From the NCBI GenBank assembly GCA_900128585.1, contig LT642460.1, positions 1 to 17,131 of the forward strand: 17,131 nucleotides of DNA, written 5' to 3'. Made by a program: the position numbers and the translations under genes. Every line of letters begins with the position of its first letter. The stretch's first letter is position 1. This document shows, piece by piece, positions 14,192 to 17,131 of this stretch. This DNA comes from Stramenopiles sp. TOSAG23-3. Taxonomy: Eukaryota; Sar. The notes below the pieces were generated by a model that worked only from the letters and a program-made list of their open reading frames with translations, searched no databases and was not told the origin of the DNA.

Positions 14192-17131
14192 TCACCTCGT
14201 GCTTAACATTAGGCGAAACCCATCGGCCAAACGATTCCGCAGTTCCCTATCGGGGCACTCCAAATCCAAGTTCCTCCCACCACTCGACGACTGCAGAGTC
14301 AGGTACAAATCAGAGTTTTTCGACGTGCCCGCTTTTCGGAGAACGTCCGATTTGATGCCCACGGAGACCCCGATGACATCTTTCATTCTCAGAGACGATT
14401 CCAATTTTACCGTAGATTTATTTTTCTTGCCTTTTTGCCAGTACAGCACATTTCGTCCCTGGTCCAGCCAGATGGTACGGGGCTGGGCTTTGTACGAAAT
14501 GCGGTACCCGTCCGAGGACGGAAACTTCTTCACCGCAATACCCGACACCAACTCAAAGATAAATTTCTCGAGCTTCTCATTGCCCTGTGGCTTCTCGCCT
14601 TCTTCTTCGTTCCCTGACTTTTTTTTTTTGTTCATACGCTCCAGGTACAACGCTGCCGGCCCTTTTTTCGCTGCCCCGTCGTCTTCCTCCTCCTCCTCTT
14701 CGCTTTCCTCCTCCTCTTCGCTCCCTTCTTCATCCTCTTCTTCGTCTGGGGTGACGTACCCAGAAGGCCTTTCCCAAACCGTTTCCTCCGTGTCCCAATT
14801 CCAATAGTATTCACGCCCATTGTGTTCCATTTTCTCCCACCCATGCTTCTCTTCTGCAACCGAATCCTCGTCGGAATCCTCTTCGGAGTCCTCCTCGGAA
14901 TCTTCGTCCGAGTCTTCGTTGTCCTCCGACTCCTCGCCACCGGCGCCTTCTTTCTCGTCAGAGTTGCTTAGGGGCGACATGGCCTGGACGGGATCTTCGG
15001 TGACGCTTCGAACGTTCGCAGGTTTTGGCGTTTCTACCTTTACCTCTTCCTCTTCCACATCTGACTGGTCCCACGTGTTTTCCAATGCATTTGGGGACTG
15101 TTTACTAGAAACGTTCCCACCGAACGATCCACTTTCGTCCGGTTCACCGTCTATCTTAAAATACGATTCCATCTCTTCGGCCTCTTCACGCTCGCGGCGC
15201 TCATCTATCGGGGTCGATCTTGGGCGGCGCGATACTGGCGGCGACACATCGTCCGTCTCAATTACAGACGATGGCTTGCCAAGACTCTCTTTCGCTTTTT
15301 TCGGGGTGTCCTCCGCGTCGCTGTCTTTGTCGAAATCGTTCTCTTCGTCGTCATCAAAGTCCTCGTCCGAGCTTAAAATCTGGCTTGCGGAGAGTTTCGT
15401 GTTCTTCAACCTTAGCTTGGTAACGACATCTTTCGCTTTTTTCAAGGACTCCTTCATTTTAGCATGCTCTTGCTTGTTTATTTTGTCTTCGATTTCAAGA
15501 CGCGATATTTCTTTTTGGAACTTGTCCACCTTCCCGGAATACTCGGTCTCTTTGGCTTCCATCTCCTTTTGTAGTTTACTGACTTCCTCTTTGGACTTTT
15601 TTACCTCCGCCGTTGCCATTTGCAGCTCGATCTCGGTACCGCCACGATTGAGCTGGTTTTGCATTTCATCGCACTTGTCTTGGAGAGACTCTTTCTCCTG
15701 CAAACACGTCTGGTAAAGGCCAGCCTGTTCCTTGACCTTGTTTTCCGCGGCAACCAGCAAGTTCTTGTAACGATCTAGCTGCTTCGTGGAATCGCTGCTA
15801 CGGTTTCGGGTCTCTTTCAACTCCTCTGCTTGGCGCTCCGTCTCCCCCTCCAAATCCCGCATGTTCTGGTTCTGTGTCTCCATGGACTCTTTCGCTTCCA
15901 CCAGGTGTTGCTCTAGCATCTTGATCCTTTCCTTCCCCAATTCTACCTTTTCATTCGCCACCTGCAGGTTTGACCGTGCCTCATCAAGCTGAGAGTCTAC
16001 CTCTGCTTCCCGCTGCTGCACTTCTGCCCTAGACTCTTCCAGGACGTTCTCTTTTTCGCCCAAAGTTCGCATTGCTTCTTCTTTCGCCTCCATAGCCCGC
16101 TTTATCTCCGTTTCCAGGGTCTCCTTTTGATCTTGCACGTCAAACAACTCCGCCTTCGTCTTTTTCAGCGATTCGTCCAAGGTTGCCCGGCGCTTCTTCG
16201 CTTTGTCCAGGTCTTCCCGTAGTTCCTCGGCTTCCTCGCTTTTATAGCTTAACTTTTGAGTCACCTCAGCCAGCTCGATTCGCAGGTGTTGGATTTCCGT
16301 GCTTAAGACTGCGTCATCCCCTTTGTTGCCGTTGCCATCACTGACTGGATTTTCTAATATATTCTTCAAATTTTGGCACTCCTCCTCCTTCAAATCGAAC
16401 TTCTTCTTCAACACGGCTTTTTCTCTATGCAAAGCGTTCATCTTGTCCTCCAACTCACTATTTAATTCCAACTCGTCGGCTTGGTCTTTTACCTTTGTGT
16501 TCAATGTCTTCATGTCGGCGAGCAGCTTGCTCACTTGCGCTTTCAAGTTGATGTTCTCCTCTTTAACAACCGCCACAGCGGTCCCATTGTCGTTCTGCGC
16601 GGCGTTAGTGTTCTCGTCCCTTCCGCCAATATTTACACCGCCGTGCATGAGCGAGTTCTCAAAGTTTTTCTTCTCAATTACTTTCCGGAGTCGCTTCAGT
16701 TCCACGTCGCTTTTCTTTATCAATTTGCGTTTGCTATTTAAACGGCGTTCCAAGTCCGTGATGGTCTTGTCTGCGTGCTCTAATGTCGTAGAAAGTTCTT
16801 GGTCCGCTTCCCTCTTGTAACGCTCAAACTGCTTCTGAATTTCTTGAATTTCTTTCGTTCGGTTCTGTACCACGCTGAGAGCATCGGTCAGCTGGCCCTG
16901 CATATCAACTTCTTTCTGCAAGTTTTCGTTCCTTAGGCTTGCCATGTCGGCTTCCAACCGTATGCATTTCTGAACGACCTCGGCATTGTCTACCTTCGAC
17001 GTGGCCTCAAACTTTAAGGAGTCAAGTTTTGCATTTTTCTCTTTCACCAACTGCCTCATCTGCTCAAGTGTGTTTTGTACTTTCGCAGTCTCTCCTTTCG
17101 AGCGGTCTAACTTGGACCGCAGTGCTTCTAT
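14192..17131 (-). CDS. Long coiled-coil protein with WW and PLC-type PH-like domains (5' end beyond window)
   Basis: 979 residues are visible; the frame stays open to the window edge with no start required inside, so the true N-terminus lies outside. Residues 1 to about 575 form a nearly continuous coiled coil rich in E, K, Q and L. A low-complexity, Ser/Asp/Glu-rich linker follows (for example SSDEDFDDDEEN) and runs to about residue 760, with strongly acidic SEEDSEED-type repeats at about 728-760. A WW domain lies at about 763-793 (GWEKMEHNGREYYWNWDTEE, then TVWERP) with both tryptophans and the tyrosine pair, so it should bind proline-rich ligands. Another acidic tract precedes a C-terminal PH-like domain (about 852-979) with LYW, KDVIGVSVG and LDLEC features resembling phospholipase C-type PH domains. 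A scaffold tethering membranes or cytoskeleton to proline-rich partners is plausible; no specific orthologue is recognised. Confidence 0.85.
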   Translation of the reverse strand: MEALRSKLDRSKGETAKVQNTLEQMRQLVKEKNAKLDSLKFEATSKVDNAEVVQKCIRLEADMASLRNENLQKEVDMQGQLTDALSVVQNRTKEIQEIQKQFERYKREADQELSTTLEHADKTITDLERRLNSKRKLIKKSDVELKRLRKVIEKKNFENSLMHGGVNIGGRDENTNAAQNDNGTAVAVVKEENINLKAQVSKLLADMKTLNTKVKDQADELELNSELEDKMNALHREKAVLKKKFDLKEEECQNLKNILENPVSDGNGNKGDDAVLSTEIQHLRIELAEVTQKLSYKSEEAEELREDLDKAKKRRATLDESLKKTKAELFDVQDQKETLETEIKRAMEAKEEAMRTLGEKENVLEESRAEVQQREAEVDSQLDEARSNLQVANEKVELGKERIKMLEQHLVEAKESMETQNQNMRDLEGETERQAEELKETRNRSSDSTKQLDRYKNLLVAAENKVKEQAGLYQTCLQEKESLQDKCDEMQNQLNRGGTEIELQMATAEVKKSKEEVSKLQKEMEAKETEYSGKVDKFQKEISRLEIEDKINKQEHAKMKESLKKAKDVVTKLRLKNTKLSASQILSSDEDFDDDEENDFDKDSDAEDTPKKAKESLGKPSSVIETDDVSPPVSRRPRSTPIDERREREEAEEMESYFKIDGEPDESGSFGGNVSSKQSPNALENTWDQSDVEEEEVKVETPKPANVRSVTEDPVQAMSPLSNSDEKEGAGGEESEDNEDSDEDSEEDSEEDSDEDSVAEEKHGWEKMEHNGREYYWNWDTEETVWERPSGYVTPDEEEDEEGSEEEEESEEEEEEDDGAAKKGPAALYLERMNKKKKSGNEEEGEKPQGNEKLEKFIFELVSGIAVKKFPSSDGYRISYKAQPRTIWLDQGRNVLYWQKGKKNKSTVKLESSLRMKDVIGVSVGIKSDVLRKAGTSKNSDLYLTLQSSSGGRNLDLECPDRELRNRLADGFRLMLSTR

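Noticed and set aside
14820-15716. 298-codon Ser-rich plus-strand open frame
   Set aside because: It is antisense to the acidic and coiled-coil segments of the WW/PH gene; the Ser repeats mirror its Glu/Asp codons.

Overview
The window looks like nuclear DNA of a single-celled eukaryote (a protist). Every recognised protein belongs to a eukaryotic family: a UFM1-type E1-like protein, SH3 domains with a Ras-like GTPase, PARP-type zinc fingers, a TM9SF/EMP70 protein, a METTL21-type methyltransferase and a WW/PH coiled-coil protein. Genes are long single open exons of balanced composition, separated by very A+T-rich spacers with microsatellites, pyrimidine tracts and short repeats. I cannot name the lineage. 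Both strands carry genes in a mixed order (+,+,+,-,+,-), so this is not a long one-directional gene array.

Layout. 48-1286 (+) encodes a UBA5-like protein that keeps the catalytic cysteine and zinc cysteines but has a badly altered ATP site. 1287-2366 is A+T-rich spacer. 2367-7658 (+) is a 1763-residue membrane protein: three N-terminal SH3-like domains, a polytopic membrane region, a long cytosolic part with an alpha-SNAP-like helical stretch, and a C-terminal Ras-like GTPase. 7659-8541 is a spacer crowded with repeats and hairpins. 8542-9639 (+) is a basic nuclear-type protein with two PARP-type zinc fingers, the second missing a ligand. 9640-9835 separates it from a convergent TM9SF gene, 11878-9836 (-). 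11879-13087 is a divergent A+T-rich spacer. 13088-14059 (+) is a METTL21-type lysine methyltransferase candidate. 14060-14191 separates it from a convergent, 5'-truncated gene, 17131-14192 (-), with a long coiled coil, acidic tracts, a WW domain and a PLC-type PH-like domain.

The genes do not form an operon or an obvious pathway. The loose common theme is endomembrane and signalling proteins. The observations I rate highest are the SH3-membrane-SNAP-like-GTPase fusion, the UBA5 homologue with a degenerate adenylation site, a short dispersed intergenic repeat with at least four copies, and pyrimidine-AG signals just upstream of several start codons, which suggest 5'-UTR introns or spliced-leader trans-splicing.
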